A stretch of DNA of 64,000 nt from positions 1-64,000 of the forward strand of contig JAKUCV010001666.1 of assembly GCA_028386065.3 (NCBI GenBank). Direction: 5' to 3'. Each line of letters begins with the position of its first letter. Within the stretch, counting starts at the first letter, position 1. The notes under the pieces were generated by a model that worked only from the letters and a program-made list of their open reading frames with translations, did not search any database and was not told where the DNA came from. This DNA is from Turnera subulata. Its lineage: Eukaryota > Streptophyta > Magnoliopsida > Malpighiales > Passifloraceae. Below, piece by piece: positions 33,285 through 45,700 of the stretch. A program made the position numbers and the translations under genes.

Positions 33285-34694
33285 TGGAGACTGTTAACGG
33301 ATTAGGAGACACCCACGCAGTAAAACATAGGACAAGTGATTAGGTAGAGTGTTGGTTTTGAGAGATATAAACACGTTAACATTTGTTTTGTTAGGGGTTT
33401 AACTAAGTCAGGGCGACCTAACTAGAACGTTGTTGTCTGGTGAGGACGGTGACCGAAAGTGTTGGGAGTAGGAGGAGAAGAAGAAGAAGCAGCAGCAAAG
33501 GAGCAAGAGCTTGAATAGAAATGGAAGAATGGTCAGCAAGGAATAGCCGTCAAAGTAAACTTTTGTTGTTCGTAGGCCTAACGTTAGTTGTCAGACTGTG
33601 AAAGGGTCCGGACGCGTCTCTTTGTCGGCTTTTCTTTATTTTGATTTGTGGACTTTCTGTGTTAGCATACGGTTTTGTAGTTTTTGAACTCTCTTAGAAT
33701 AGTAAGACCGATGACTTCTTGCCAATATTTTATTCATTATAGCATATGATGGATGATGTTTATGCGGTTGAAGTTCATTAAGCAAGGAAGCATACGGAAA
33801 ATGGTATGTAACCTACCGCATAAAAGCCTCCAAAAAATGACAAAAGTCAACAAACATAGAGCCTTAATACAAAAGGAAAAAAACTAAAAATAACATTTAA
33901 GAATGAATATTCTGTAATTCAATCATAAAATTTTCTTGGTTTGCTGGTAGATGATCAGCTACAGTCATCAGAGTTGTCGTTCTGAGAGATTTAATTTGTT
34001 TAGTTTTGCTTCTTTACCATCTTGCAGGACTGCAGTAGAAAATTATAGCTGATCAAAGAATTATTTAGCATGTCTTTTGCTTGTCGACTATTAATTATTG
34101 ACAAGGAAATCAAGATGTAAGTTGGGTTGGAAATAATTTCTTATTTTTTTATACAAAGTTGGGATTTAAACTTTGGATGTAATACTCAATTTAATATACT
34201 CTGAATGAAAAGCAGATGGAGAAAAGTGTTTTAACAAAAAATAAAATATTGTGTTCTGCAATCTGTTGTTTTGGATCAGTGACGACTCGATCCAAATTAA
34301 TATTCAGGTAAGGAACCAATTGGTAAGAGCAAATCATTCCGGAATTGACTAAAAGAATGCTATTCATTGGTTATGCTTAAGACTTTTTTTCTTTAGAAAA
34401 ATAACCTCTGGAAAAACGCTGGGTTTGCTATCGTATAAGTCCTGGGGATGACGAACCCGCCAGCGGGAAGCACATTTGTTCGCTTGTTCACATTGAATGC
34501 AGGGTTTAATGTAAGTTATCTTAACTATACGCTTGACAACCTTGGATCACCAAAATGAGATTAGAAGAATAGAAAAGAAAAAAAGAAAAGGCTGCTGTCA
34601 ATTATTTACAAAATGTGAAAGCATGACAACTCGGGCGGGAATCTTAGACTTCATGTGGACAATTCAGTTTTATTATCCTATTACTTGTTTATAT
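33285..34694. other. Intergenic, upstream of the intact RLP gene
   Basis: No gene is supported. The first few hundred bp should contain the RLP promoter, but no convincing TATA box stands out. A (GAAGAA/GCAGCA) purine-rich patch lies near 33470-33500. Confidence 0.4.
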
Positions 34695-34696
34695 TA

Positions 34697-34973
34697 CTCC
34701 CTCTGTCCTTCAATATAAAATCTTTTAGGCTTTGTATTTTTTTAAAAAAATATAAGAATATTTGAGAATTTTGAGAAACATTAAATGAACTTTTTTCATA
34801 TTTATCTTTATTTAATTGTTAGGATAATAAAAAGGATAAGTATTGTTGTTGGAATAATACAAAGGATACCTTAGTAATCTCAACAATAAAATTTAATGAA
34901 ATCAAGCCTATTTAATATTTTCTTAAAGGTTGTGCAAATATATTAAAAATCTTATATTAAGGGACAGATGGAG
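34697..34973. mobile_element. Stowaway-type MITE
   Basis: Inverted ends CTCCCTCTGTCCTTCAATAT and (reverse strand) CTCCATCTGTCCCTTAATAT are flanked by TA on both sides (34695-34696 and 34974-34975). The 277-bp length, AT-rich non-coding interior and CTCCCTC-type terminus are those of Tc1/Mariner-derived Stowaway elements. Confidence 0.85.
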
Positions 34974-35072
34974 TAATTGTTTTGGCAGGGGCCAAGGCAC
35001 GGGCAGACCCAACCCAGGGATGAAGAACCTTGCCCCTACCTATTCCCTGCCAACTACTCAACTCAACCACTT

Positions 35073-35529
35073 TGTCACGACCCCGGAATCCTAGTGCGCA
35101 TAGGAGTCCGGAATCCTAGTGTGCATAGGAGTTCGAATTGGGTTGGGACACTACCTTGGCTGTATGGTAGGAATCCTATTGTGACTAGGAGTAGCTAACC
35201 TTGTTGTATTAGGATTGGGTTTGTGTGGGGGTTAAGTAAACCGAGTTTGTGTTGGACTATGAATACTTAGCACTGTCAAACTAGGAGAGAGCCTTGCGGC
35301 ACCTATATAAATAGGACGCGTGAGGGGGGGTTGTTGGGCGTGTATTATTGTTGATGGTTTATTAATAATAATACCGAGTCTTCTCCCAATTATTTCTCTT
35401 GCTTTATTATTCTCTTTGTTCTCTCTTTGCTGTGTTTGTGTGTGGTAGGCTTACAAGTTAAGGGACGAACTTGCTTGTGCCGCACGGTGAGAGTGTGCAT
35501 CCGCTGCGCCACACTCTTGGTCCGTGACA
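35073..35529 (+). mobile_element. Solo LTR, 457 bp
   Basis: It starts TGTCACGACC and ends GGTCCGTGACA, giving TG...CA with matched inverted tips. ACTT on both sides (35069-35072 and 35530-35533) is a probable target duplication, one base short of the usual five. A TATA box (CTATATAAATAGG) lies near 35304 with a pyrimidine-rich leader behind it. Inside, a motif GGAATCCTAGTGNGCATAGG is repeated at 35085-35135, with a third diverged copy near 35170. Confidence 0.75.
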
Positions 35530-36065
35530 ACTTGCTCCCTCAATCTTTTTATTTTCTCCAGTTACCTAAGCCTTTATTTTTTTTTTTAGCCACCCCTGCC
35601 TTTATCTCCCCGTATCTTGTTCTCCATTCTTTTCCTAAAAGTTTACTTTTATAAATGAATTAAACCAAACAAATAAATAATTTTTTGGTTTACACTAATT
35701 TTTTTGTTTCCGAATATAATTCCGCGACATCAATAGCATAACTTTATCAATTATTACATTGTGAACAACATAATAACTGTTTTTAGTTTTTTTCCACATT
35801 TCCAATAATTTTACAACATAAATTATTAAAAATTAATTTTGATACTGAAGGATATCTTAATTTGACAAAGATAAAATCTTATTTTTATATGAATCATAGT
35901 TTTTGTGGATCTGTAGGGCGAGGGTAGATTAATTTCCCCCACCCGTCTCCACCAAAACCATTTGTAATTAACTCTAGTCCAATCATTTAAGAACATAACC
36001 AATTAAACTTAAAAAATAAACTAGAATTATAATTAAAAGATTTTGAAAATAAGGACTAAAACACA
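35530..36065. other. Intergenic, AT-rich
   Basis: Nothing recognisable between the solo LTR and the next long LTR. Confidence 0.5.
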
Positions 36066-36770
36066 CATTATGTAACGACCCGGGTAAAATTTTCTTGATT
36101 TTTACCAAGCTATTTTGACTTACGGTGGTTAATAAAATTTTATCACGGTTAATCAAGAATTTTACCAATCCGAGTTAATTTTTATTATTTTCACTAATAC
36201 TTTACTACTCTCAAATTTTTATTATTGTTATTATTGTCATTATTATTATTATTTTCCTAAGCAACAATAATAGTAATATTATTATTATTATATTTTCGTT
36301 GCAATAATTCACTAATTAAATTTTTAAAGAAAATCTTCGATGATTTTTGGCTAAGCTTTTATTTATGAAATTTTCAACGAATTTACTATCTATAATTCCA
36401 TATTGTTCTTCCCTTACTAAAAAAAATTAATATTACTGTATATTATTGTTGTTAATGTTGTTAGTAATATTATTACTTTATCAAGACATTTATTAATCAA
36501 TTTTCCATAATTACTAATAAACATGTTTTAGGAAATTAATTTTACCAAATAAGTATAGAGATTTATTTTGGACTTCATCTAAAATTAAATGGTTTACTAA
36601 AAGCTTTCTTAAATTAAATTTTTAAATAAATTATGTCTAAGTATGGAACACAAGATTGGGTGTAGTTTTGGCCGATACGACGTATTTTTGTCCCAGCCAA
36701 AACATAAAACACAAGAGATGCTGCGTTTTGACCAAGGGTTTGTGGGCTGTTGACTAGTACTTGCGGACGT

Positions 36771-36790
36771 CCAAAACGACGTCGTTTTGG
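36771..36790. repeat. 20-bp perfect palindrome in the LTR
   Basis: CCAAAACGACGTCGTTTTGG equals its own reverse complement. Its centre GACGTC is a C-box/CRE-like bZIP core. It lies about 40 bp before the pyrimidine-rich leader, where a core promoter would be expected. Confidence 0.85.
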
Positions 36791-38994
36791 TGTCGGCAAG
36801 GCACCAATAATTGCCCGACAACCATCTCTTTCTCCTCTCTTTTCTCATTTATCTTTTTCCTTATTTTTCCTCCTAACCTTCCCCACTTTCCTCGTCTCCT
36901 TCCCCCTTTCTTTCATTCTTTTTCACCCGATCCCTCCACCAACCGGCCCCTCCACCATTTTCTTCTTTTCTCTTCTTCATCTTACCTCCTCCCTCAACCC
37001 CAATCTTCCCCCTTTCTCCTCAAAGCCACCACCACCGGAGACCACCGTCAACCGCCAACCTCACCACCACAACACCGCTCCACTCCTTCCCTTCCCTCCT
37101 CTTCTCTGACTTTGCTCTAGGCCGCCGCTGCTCCTCCTCCCTCTGCCATCACCACCGGAGGTCTGAGCTCGACGCCGCACCAGACCCTCGCACGCCGCCG
37201 CCTGCAGCTCCAAGGAACCGACACCGCCGAGAGGAGATCCACAGCAGCTACGACACCGACGTCTGCAGCACCAGCACCAGCAGCCACCGCGCCCCCTGCC
37301 TCGCCCGATCTGCCTCGCGCCACCGCTGCAGTGAGGTGACGCCTCCACCTTCCCTGTTCGTTGGAACCCAGGGGTTGAGTCGAGCCTCCGCCGGCCACAG
37401 AGGACTCGACCTCTCCTCGCCATAGCTCGGCCGATCTGCCTCTCACCGTCGCCGACTGAGTAGATGCGTGGGTAAGGCTTGACGACGACCCTTGCCTTTC
37501 CCCTCTGCTTTTCCTTCCTTTTCCTTCCCTTAACCCAATTCACGTTTGATTAAACTAATCCAGTCTTGTGATTTTTGTTTTGATTCCATGTCCTTTGAAT
37601 CGGGTGTGGTTTTCGTTGTGTGGGTATGGTGATGGTGCTGGAGATGGGCTCGGTGTTGTTCCTGTTGGGAGGTTTGGATGTTTGGAGGAGGCGATGAATA
37701 GTAGCATATGGGCTGGTGTTCTTCTGTGAACAATAACCCGCCGGAATCCGGAAGCTTCCGGTGTCCCGGGTAGTTACCAGCGAAGGCCCGGAACCTTCCA
37801 ATGGACAGAACTCGATGATGGAGTGGCCGCGGTAACTCTTTGGACCCGATTAACTTCCATGAGCTCGGGTTTGGGCTCGGTGCACAAATGGGCTCGGAAA
37901 CGAGCCGATGTGCGGAGGCCCATATTCTTGGGACGATATTAACGAACTTGTCTAACGGACCCTTGGACGATAACAAACCCGGACTTTAAGCGATGTTAAT
38001 TAAACAATTGATTAATTTAATCTTAACCTAAGATTTTATATATGCTTGCCTTTTTATTTTGATTTATGCTTTTATCTAAATTATGTTTTTATTCTATTTT
38101 CCGATTGGGCTATTAGAAAGGCCCATTGTATTTAATTTTCGGATGTTTAGTTTTATCCGGGCCAATTAATAAAAAGCCCAAGATGTTATTTATTTTAACT
38201 ATGTCCTTTAATTTTCAAATTATATTGTTAATAGAATTATCCTCCGGGGGCTAAACGTTCGTGAAGGCCTATCGAGTTTAACTCCTAATTTCCATATTTA
38301 TATTTTGATTGAATTTATATTATAAAGGTCTAGATAAATAAATATATTTTTGTAATTATAAGCTAAAATGATTATAAACTCGTATTTTAGTTTATTTGCT
38401 GATTATATGTATCATAGTTATCCTGTCGACTAAAATAATACTAAGCTATAATTTTATTTACAATTATAGTTTAAAACCATACATACACCTTCTTTTATGT
38501 ATGATTTACTATATATACATATATATATATATATATATAGATATGGGTCATAATTTGATTACGAATATAACTTCCTATAAATAACTATGTGTTTATAAAG
38601 ACTATTATACATATTTTGTACAAATTACTTTATGGCTATATTTTGTCTTGTTAGTCTACCGAAGATATAATGCGAACCTAACAGTGGTATTACTATAAAA
38701 TACCATATCAGTAACATTATTATACTAATAGTTGTTATTTTCATCCATCGATTTTATTATTACTATAAGCTATGTTAATATTACCTTATATTATGTACGA
38801 GTTTAACTTATTAATCGCTAATATCCGACATATTATTATTACCTTTAATCTATCTATGATTATCGGGTATACAAGAATATATGAATCTATCAATATTGCT
38901 TTTGCAACATTACGCTACAATTATTTTATACCATAATTTCTCAGCAATGGAGCTATTTTTCGATTTAACAATTTTATTAATGAATTTATGTAAC

Positions 38995-39030
38995 AGCCCG
39001 GGTAAAAATTTTGGATTTTTACCGGGCTGT
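38995..39030 (+). repeat. Terminal hairpin of the nested LTR
   Basis: CAGCCCGGGTAAAAAT pairs with ATTTTTACCGGGCTG across a five-base loop, with one bulged G. The outer LTR has a weaker version (GGTAAAAT...ATTTTTACC) at the same place. Confidence 0.7.
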
Positions 39031-39334
39031 AAAAGTCTATTTACCGTGATTTACTGTTGAATTAATCTTGGGTAATTAATTCAAGGTAAATCGGGAGTCG
39101 TTTTTCGAATCCGAGTGTTTTCCCGCGCTCGTGATTTTTCCGTGGATTTTTCGAAACTAAGTTGGTATTTTTCGGGTTTCGGAATTTCTCGGAAAATCAC
39201 ACCGGAAAATAACTAAGGAGGTATCGGTTATTTTCTGGTCCGGATCGGACTCGCCCGTAATGCGGACGAATTGAATTATTGGAAAATCACATGTTCAATA
39301 GTGTTTTACAGTTTATAAATAGAAGGCTGCCGGT

Positions 39335-39602
39335 GAGAGAGCAGAGGAAGAGAAGGAAAAAAAAAAGAGAGAAAAGAGAGAAAAGGAGAGGAAAAAAAAA
39401 GAGGAAAAAAAAAGAAAAAGAAAAAGAAGAAAAAAAAGACAGAGAAAAATCAGAAAAAAAGAAGAAGAGAGAAAAAAAAAAGAAGAAGGAGAAAAAAAAT
39501 ATAAACACAGAAAACTAGAAAAAAGAGAGAAAAGAAAATCAGAAAAAATCAAGAAAAAGAAAAGAAAGTAAAGAAAATGCAAGAAAAAGAGAAAAAAGAA
39601 GT
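39335..39602 (+). repeat. Purine tract (GA/A-rich) behind the LTR TATA box
   Basis: Almost pure A and G for about 260 bases on the plus strand. It lies where the LTR transcript would begin. Its reading frames (Lys/Glu/Arg-rich on plus, Phe/Ser/Leu-rich on minus) are not genes. Confidence 0.85.
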
Positions 39603-40013
39603 CTGGTGAACTGTTCACCGTCAGCCTCCCCTCCACTGTGCACGCGACGGAGTTCCGCGCCGCCGTACGCTGCACCGCCGCCACCATGGCCTTCCTCTCG
39701 CCGTCGCGAGCCGAACCACGTCTCCCCCGTCGCCATCCGCCGCCGGACGTGCACTGCAGCGCCGTTGACCCGCCGGATTCCCCGTGGATCAGCTTTTCCT
39801 CCGCTCCTGCGTAGCTGCCGTCGCCGCCGCTCCCAGCTACCACCACCGTTGGAGTCGCCACCTCAAGCCGACCTCGCGCTGCCCTCCCTCGTGCTCCGTC
39901 GCGCCGTCGCCGTTGTCGTCAGCCGCTCGACCCGCTGGTAAGGTCGGGTTCCGCCCGTTTTCGCGTCCGGGTCGCGCCCTTCCTGGGTTGATCCGGATTT
40001 CCTTTTTTTTTTA

Positions 40014-40019
<6 letters not shown>

Positions 40020-40048
<29 letters not shown>
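40020..40048. repeat. TA microsatellite
   Basis: An uninterrupted TA dinucleotide run inside the nested LTR. Similar short runs occur at about 38518-38538. Confidence 0.85.
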
Positions 40049-40052
<4 letters not shown>

Positions 40053-40397
40053 GCTTACATAATTAATTTCTGCTAATTAATTTCTGGAAAAAAATAGGAA
40101 TATTATTTTAGAAAATTGTATGCAATATTCTGGTTGGGGTTTAGGAATAAATATATATACTTTGATTCCTCAAATTAAGATAATTATGTTTTGTTTGTAA
40201 ATTATTATTATGGTTAGTTTGGAAAATATATATATCATGAAATTAATTTCTGGAAAATTAATATGTATATTATTTTCGTCTGGAAAATTATAATTTTGGT
40301 ATATGTATATAAATATGTATTTTGTAAATTAAATTTAATTATATTTTGTGTTGAAAAATATTATTACTATATATATTTAGAAAAGATAAATACTATA

Positions 40398-40969
40398 NNN
40401 NNNNNNNNNNNNNNNNNNNNNNNNNNNNNNNNNNNNNNNNNNNNNNNNNNNNNNNNNNNNNNNNNNNNNNNNNNNNNNNNNNNNNNNNNNNNNNNNNNNN
40501 NNNNNNNNNNNNNNNNNNNNNNNNNNNNNNNNNNNNNNNNNNNNNNNNNNNNNNNNNNNNNNNNNNNNNNNNNNNNNNNNNNNNNNNNNNNNNNNNNNNN
40601 NNNNNNNNNNNNNNNNNNNNNNNNNNNNNNNNNNNNNNNNNNNNNNNNNNNNNNNNNNNNNNNNNNNNNNNNNNNNNNNNNNNNNNNNNNNNNNNNNNNN
40701 NNNNNNNNNNNNNNNNNNNNNNNNNNNNNNNNNNNNNNNNNNNNNNNNNNNNNNNNNNNNNNNNNNNNNNNNNNNNNNNNNNNNNNNNNNNNNNNNNNNN
40801 NNNNNNNNNNNNNNNNNNNNNNNNNNNNNNNNNNNNNNNNNNNNNNNNNNNNNNNNNNNNNNNNNNNNNNNNNNNNNNNNNNNNNNNNNNNNNNNNNNNN
40901 NNNNNNNNNNNNNNNNNNNNNNNNNNNNNNNNNNNNNNNNNNNNNNNNNNNNNNNNNNNNNNNNNNNNN
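40398..40969. other. Assembly gap (572 N)
   Basis: All bases are N. Translated frames crossing it are meaningless. It falls inside the nested LTR between a TA-rich stretch and the conserved 3' part, where repeats probably stopped assembly. Confidence 1.
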
Positions 40970-41816
40970 TTGGTGCATTCCAGACAGGCTGCAGCGTTAT
41001 CCCTTGGACAGGGCTCGGATCCATAGTTTGCATCTATGCATACAGTGTTTATGTGAGTTTCATAAGTCTTCCGCTGTGCATTGTTTTATTATTATTGGGC
41101 CATTGGGCCGGTTGAGATTTTATTGTTGTTTTTATTATGGGCTGTTGAGCCCGGATATTTGTTGTATACATTGTATGCTGAGTCATGTTGGGTTGGGTTG
41201 TCACAGTTCCGGCACGTGTTTACCGTGTACGGTAAATACGGGTCGGGGCGTTTCAATTTATTATTTGATACATTACTTATGTATTTAATTACCTTCACTA
41301 TTTTATAACCCTTGTTGCTAAATGTATATATATTCATTATTACTTTATTGAGAATAATTATTTTATGAAATACCATTTATTCTATATTGTATTTCGACTA
41401 TGATTATTCTATGAATTATAATTACCCTACAGCCGTAAAAGCAATGTTTAATGGAAACGGTTCCGGAACAATGATAACGATGATTAACCATGGATAAGCA
41501 GAATAATAATTAATCTCATGCATTGCATTCTTTGATGTGCATTATTTGTGATTATACGTGTTGATATGATATAGGGACAGATAAAGCCATATGGATTATG
41601 TGCTGATTTCAGAGACACATCAGGTGAGGATATAAACTTATAAACTTCGGTATGCTGCCCGTGATACCCCGGTTGTTTGTTGATCATAGTTTATATGTTA
41701 TCTTGCGTACCTATCATGTTATTGTTGGCTACTATTGTGATTATTGTTATATGCTTGATGACTAATGTGGACTAGCTGTTGTGCTTTGTGATGTTGATAT
41801 GATTATTGTGTTGTTC

Positions 41817-41866
41817 GTATGAGATATGTTGTATTTGATCGGTATGAGATATGTGGTATTTGATCG
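41817..41866. repeat. 25-bp tandem duplication in the outer LTR
   Basis: Two copies of GTATGAGATATGTKGTATTT plus GATCG, at 41817-41841 and 41842-41866, differ by one base. Confidence 0.85.
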
Positions 41867-42080
41867 GTCAATGGCAGTGACCCAGTATTGTGACATTGGA
41901 TTTCCAGAAGAGCTGTGAGGCTGAGAGCCTGTTCGGGAAAGTGAGTATGATGAATTACTGTTGGATAGTGGAATAAGAAATAATAATAAACAGTGGTAAC
42001 ATCACCTAGACATCTAGATTGTCACGTGACAGGTATTGGTACGGCCAGATGGTAGTCACCTTGTGATTGTGATATGATAG

Positions 42081-42175
42081 GGAGGACTGCGGGACTCCCG
42101 GCTGAGGACTGCGGGACTCAGTTGATTTGTTATAGGAAGGACTGCGGGACTTCCGCCGAGGACTGCGGGACTCGG
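42081..42175 (+). repeat. Four hairpins with constant loop GACTGCGGGA and varying stems
   Basis: The 10-base core GACTGCGGGA occurs four times. It is enclosed by different but perfectly paired 5-bp stems: GGGAG/CTCCC, CTGAG/CTCAG, GGAAG/CTTCC and CCGAG/CTCGG. Copies lie at about 42081, 42103, 42135 and 42157, as two close pairs. It sits in the 3' half of the outer LTR. Confidence 0.85.
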
Positions 42176-42789
42176 TTATTTGTGATATGATTTGTGATAT
42201 TTAGCGGGGAGCACCCTGGGGTTAGCTAACCTGGCTACCAGGCACGACCAATACTTATCATGTGACAAGGGCCCAAATAATAAAATAGGATAGTCAGTCG
42301 TCGATTGTCATTGAGTTTAGAGGACTAGCTTAACGGTGTGATGTCTGTCATATAGTAAGGTCCGGTAAGTTGTCTGATTCCGATGCTATGTTGTGCTTGC
42401 TGTACCTCTATTGTACTGTGTTGGCTTTGGTGTATATACGGTTGCTTGTATACTGCAGTTTATTTGTTTATCGGTGAGACAGTGGTTGGTGTCACCCCTC
42501 ATACAGTCCTTGCAGGTTAGGTCAGGATTGCATTTCGGCGGCTGCAGTGTACCCTCGGGCAGGACTCGGATCCATTAGTTGCATCGGGCTTTGCATATTT
42601 TGACATTGAGTTATAAATGCTTCCGTTGTGCTGTTGATGTTGAGATATCCGAGGTCGGGTGACATGATGTTATCTTTGGGCCGTTGGGCCAGATTTTCCT
42701 GTTGTATTTACTGTCTGTGCCACGTGTCGGCACTGTTGCTCGGTAATTACTGTGTATTGGGTAAATAGTGGTCGAGGTGTTTCACATTA

Positions 42790-45700
42790 TATATTTATAA
42801 TAAGATCTTGAGGTGCATAATATCCCTCAGGTGAAAAATTATTTTTGTCTTTAATTATCATTCAATTTCAAAATTGTACTTAATTTTTTATTACTTCAAG
42901 AGAATCGAGAATCTTTGTTCGGAAACCTTAAGACGTACATATCATGTTCGGACTATTGGCTCTCCTTTCTAGATCTCCACCTTTGAAACCCACAACTACG
43001 GCATGTCATTGCAAAACCCAACTTTTACAAGTCAAATAATGATTTAGCTAATATCAAATAACAATTAATTCTACTTTTTAAGTTGCAATTGGTGACAATA
43101 AATTTAATGGTCGATTTATCAGTAAATAAATTTTTTTATTTATTAAATATTTTAATCTTATATATAATAAAGATAAAAATTTAATGGGTATTATTAATTC
43201 ACAACTATTAAAACTATTCTGCCAAACGAATAATCCACGAAGGGCGCACATTTTTGCCAGTAATTTAAACATAGGAGGCCTGAAATGAAAACTAAACTAG
43301 TACTAGGTGAAGTCAGTCATTTTGCCATATTTTCCCATAACTTTAAACTTGATAATCTTGCTATACATCAAGAAGTAATCCTTAGCACTAGAAAGTAGAA
43401 ACTACAAACCAAAACATAAGCAACCGGATGAGTGGATATAAGTAGATAAGAAATTGAAATTCCTCAGATGCACTACAAGCAAACGACTAGGTCAATTTTC
43501 CAGCAAGGCAGCAACAGTTATCTGCGAAAGCAAACAAAAACGAGTGTCATGTAAGTCATGCAAACGACTTAAATGGTTTTCAATATTTGGGACCCTCTCC
43601 TTGAACTTTTTAGCAAAGTGCAATGAGTTATTCTCCCTTCTTATCCCTCAGATTCATCGGTCAATTAGTATGCCCCTCTCTTCCTTCAATGTAAAATACT
43701 TTCCAAAATCTTAGCTATCTGCACTCGACGTAAGATTGACTCCAGAACTTTTAACTGTTAATTTAAATCTCTAGGATCTCCGTTGTGTTTTTTTCACTGT
43801 TCTTCTGTACTGCAAAAACAGACAAGGCTATAGGCATTGGGCTTGCAGCCATTCCGGACTGTATGGGTTAGAATTTCGGCCGACCCAAGGCGGGCAAGGA
43901 CGCGACTTATATTTTCTAGGTTATAAGACGGTTCACTCCTAGATTTTTTTGGTTATCAACTGACCTAGCTTAGGTTTAGTTATATATACAGTATACATGC
44001 ATACTTGGAAATTCAACATAATCAAACATAATACATACTTATTTGTTATTTTTACAGCTTATTAGCCATTTATCTTAGGAATAAAAGTAATTTAGATACT
44101 TGTAACCATCCAGTTGCAAGACAACTCTAATCATGTTAAGAGGCTCCATCTCGGATTACTTGTAGGCATGATTCTGACACTTTTTAGTAACGAATCCACA
44201 TTAGTCTCACCAAAATCTGATCCAAAAGTGTTGCAAGGCTATCTGTTACCACTTAATTTGTGGCAAACAAAAGTATTTTCATACCAAGTGTAAAAATTAA
44301 ACTACTACTTGCCCTTTCTTGATATCATGGGATAAGCCAATGAGGGTTGGAGTTTCATGAGTACTTCTATAAAATTGAGAGTTATATATGTAATCTAGTG
44401 GTCTGCCATAATCATGGTATCCCACTTCATGGGAATGTTTTGTTGAAAGAAAAAAATGACTGTGGAGACTTAAATTAACATGCAAAAAGTTCGCATTTTT
44501 TTTTTTAATAAAAATATCCTTGAGGGGGTTGGGAAGACCGGATAATTTCTAGGATTCCAATGAAAAAAAAGCAAGAAATTTATTAATATTAATCTCAACT
44601 CCCTTTTCACTCAAAAATGGTTTCGTTGGTAATTTCTTAAACTTGCCACTCAATTACTTGACAAACTCGTCGTTCTTAAAAAGACCTAGAGGTGGTATTG
44701 ATGTTCGCCACAAATTTGACACAATTGTTTCCCTAAAAGTCTAAATAGAAGGCAATATAGCACTGACAAAATGGCTGCAGCTCTCTAATTCCGGTAAAGG
44801 TCGACTCCTTTATTATGTTAAACGTCTTGACTGGGTCAAAAAGAAAGAAAGAAAACATAATGCATCTCACCAAATTCATGAACTGGTAGGAAGATGGTCA
44901 TTACGTTAATGGGCTTGTAGCTCATTGGCACCCTTATCTTAAAAGTGCAAGAGGGGTGAGGTTTCGGGTTCGAGTTTCACTCTCTCGATTAGTATAAAAA
45001 AAAACCATCATATTGAACAGTAGTTTGTATATTGGCAGTATTCTATTATAGCAAACGAAAAGTTTCATATTGGAAGCCGAATTAGACAGGATTTTATGGT
45101 AGAAAACGTTGTTGATGGAAATCGAAAGATAAAGATTACACTATTACTTCTCATGTACGTTTTGGAGATTGTGACTTGGTGATTTTCTAGTCCAAGCAAG
45201 CACATAATTTGTTTATATGAAGATTGAAGACATTGAACACACACTGTATCTACGAGGGGCGACTCTGTGGTGCTCTTTTTCTTTGTCAAAACTACTCTCA
45301 TAGAATTTCTCCAAGGAAGCTATTGTTTGATCCAACAGCTCTTGTGTAATGGAAGGAAGGCTTTTAATTTACTCGCGAGTCATTAGTCATGATGATTGAT
45401 GACCATCATTGTAGGTTGAAATATTGGCCTAAAAGAGAGAAAAAAAGTTTCCAGGCTGCATGAATTCCATGGCACGGTTGCCTTAATTGGAAATGACCGG
45501 CAACAGTAAATCTTTAATTACGAAATTGACTACTAAAAACAATTTTTTTTTTTGACAGAAAACTACTAAGAACAATTTAGGTATAACAAAACCTCATCAT
45601 AACATTCATCTATAATTAATATAAATTTGGAGTCCTAATAAGATTCTACACAACCTTGACCGGAGCCTTGTAAATATTGATTAAACTTGACTGACTAGGA

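Larger units (their letters stand above)
38989..41255 (+). mobile_element. Nested solo LTR of the same family
   Basis: Termini TGTAACAGCCCGGG and GGGGCGTTTCA are flanked by the duplication ATTTA at 38984-38988 and 41256-41260. A TATA box (TTTATAAATAG, about 39312-39322) precedes a 260-bp purine tract and a GC-rich stretch (39600-39990). The interior contains an assembly gap, so a hidden internal region cannot be excluded. End-to-end relation to 36071-42784 is clear at both tips. Confidence 0.8.
36071..42784 (+). mobile_element. Long solo LTR (Ty3/gypsy type), interrupted by a nested LTR of the same family
   Basis: Termini are TGTAACGACCCGGG and GAGGTGTTTCA, with target duplication CATTA at 36066-36070 and 42785-42789. 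Without the nested copy (38989-41255 plus its TSD) the LTR is about 4.4 kb. No gag or pol is seen. A pyrimidine-rich leader (36815-36990) followed by a GC-rich Pro/Ser-type region (37020-37460) resembles the transcribed start of long gypsy LTRs. The 3' portion shares blocks with the nested copy (CTCGGATCCAT, GGGCCATTGGGCC-like, GGTAAATA..GGTCG). Open frames in it are composition artefacts. Confidence 0.8.

Noticed and set aside
37061..37543. Arg/Gly- and Pro/Ser-rich open frames, both strands
   Set aside because: They lie in the GC-rich leader of a long LTR. Length follows from base composition, and frames overlap on both strands.
39279..39518. Lys/Glu/Arg-rich open frame and its Phe-rich opposite
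   Set aside because: A pure purine tract has few stop codons. No protein evidence.
40263..41288. Long open frames across 40398-40969
   Set aside because: They run through an assembly gap of N and are meaningless.
44910..45000. Functional tRNA gene
   Set aside because: A and B box-like sequences are present, but acceptor and anticodon stems do not close, and an oligo(A) tail follows. Listed as SINE-like instead.
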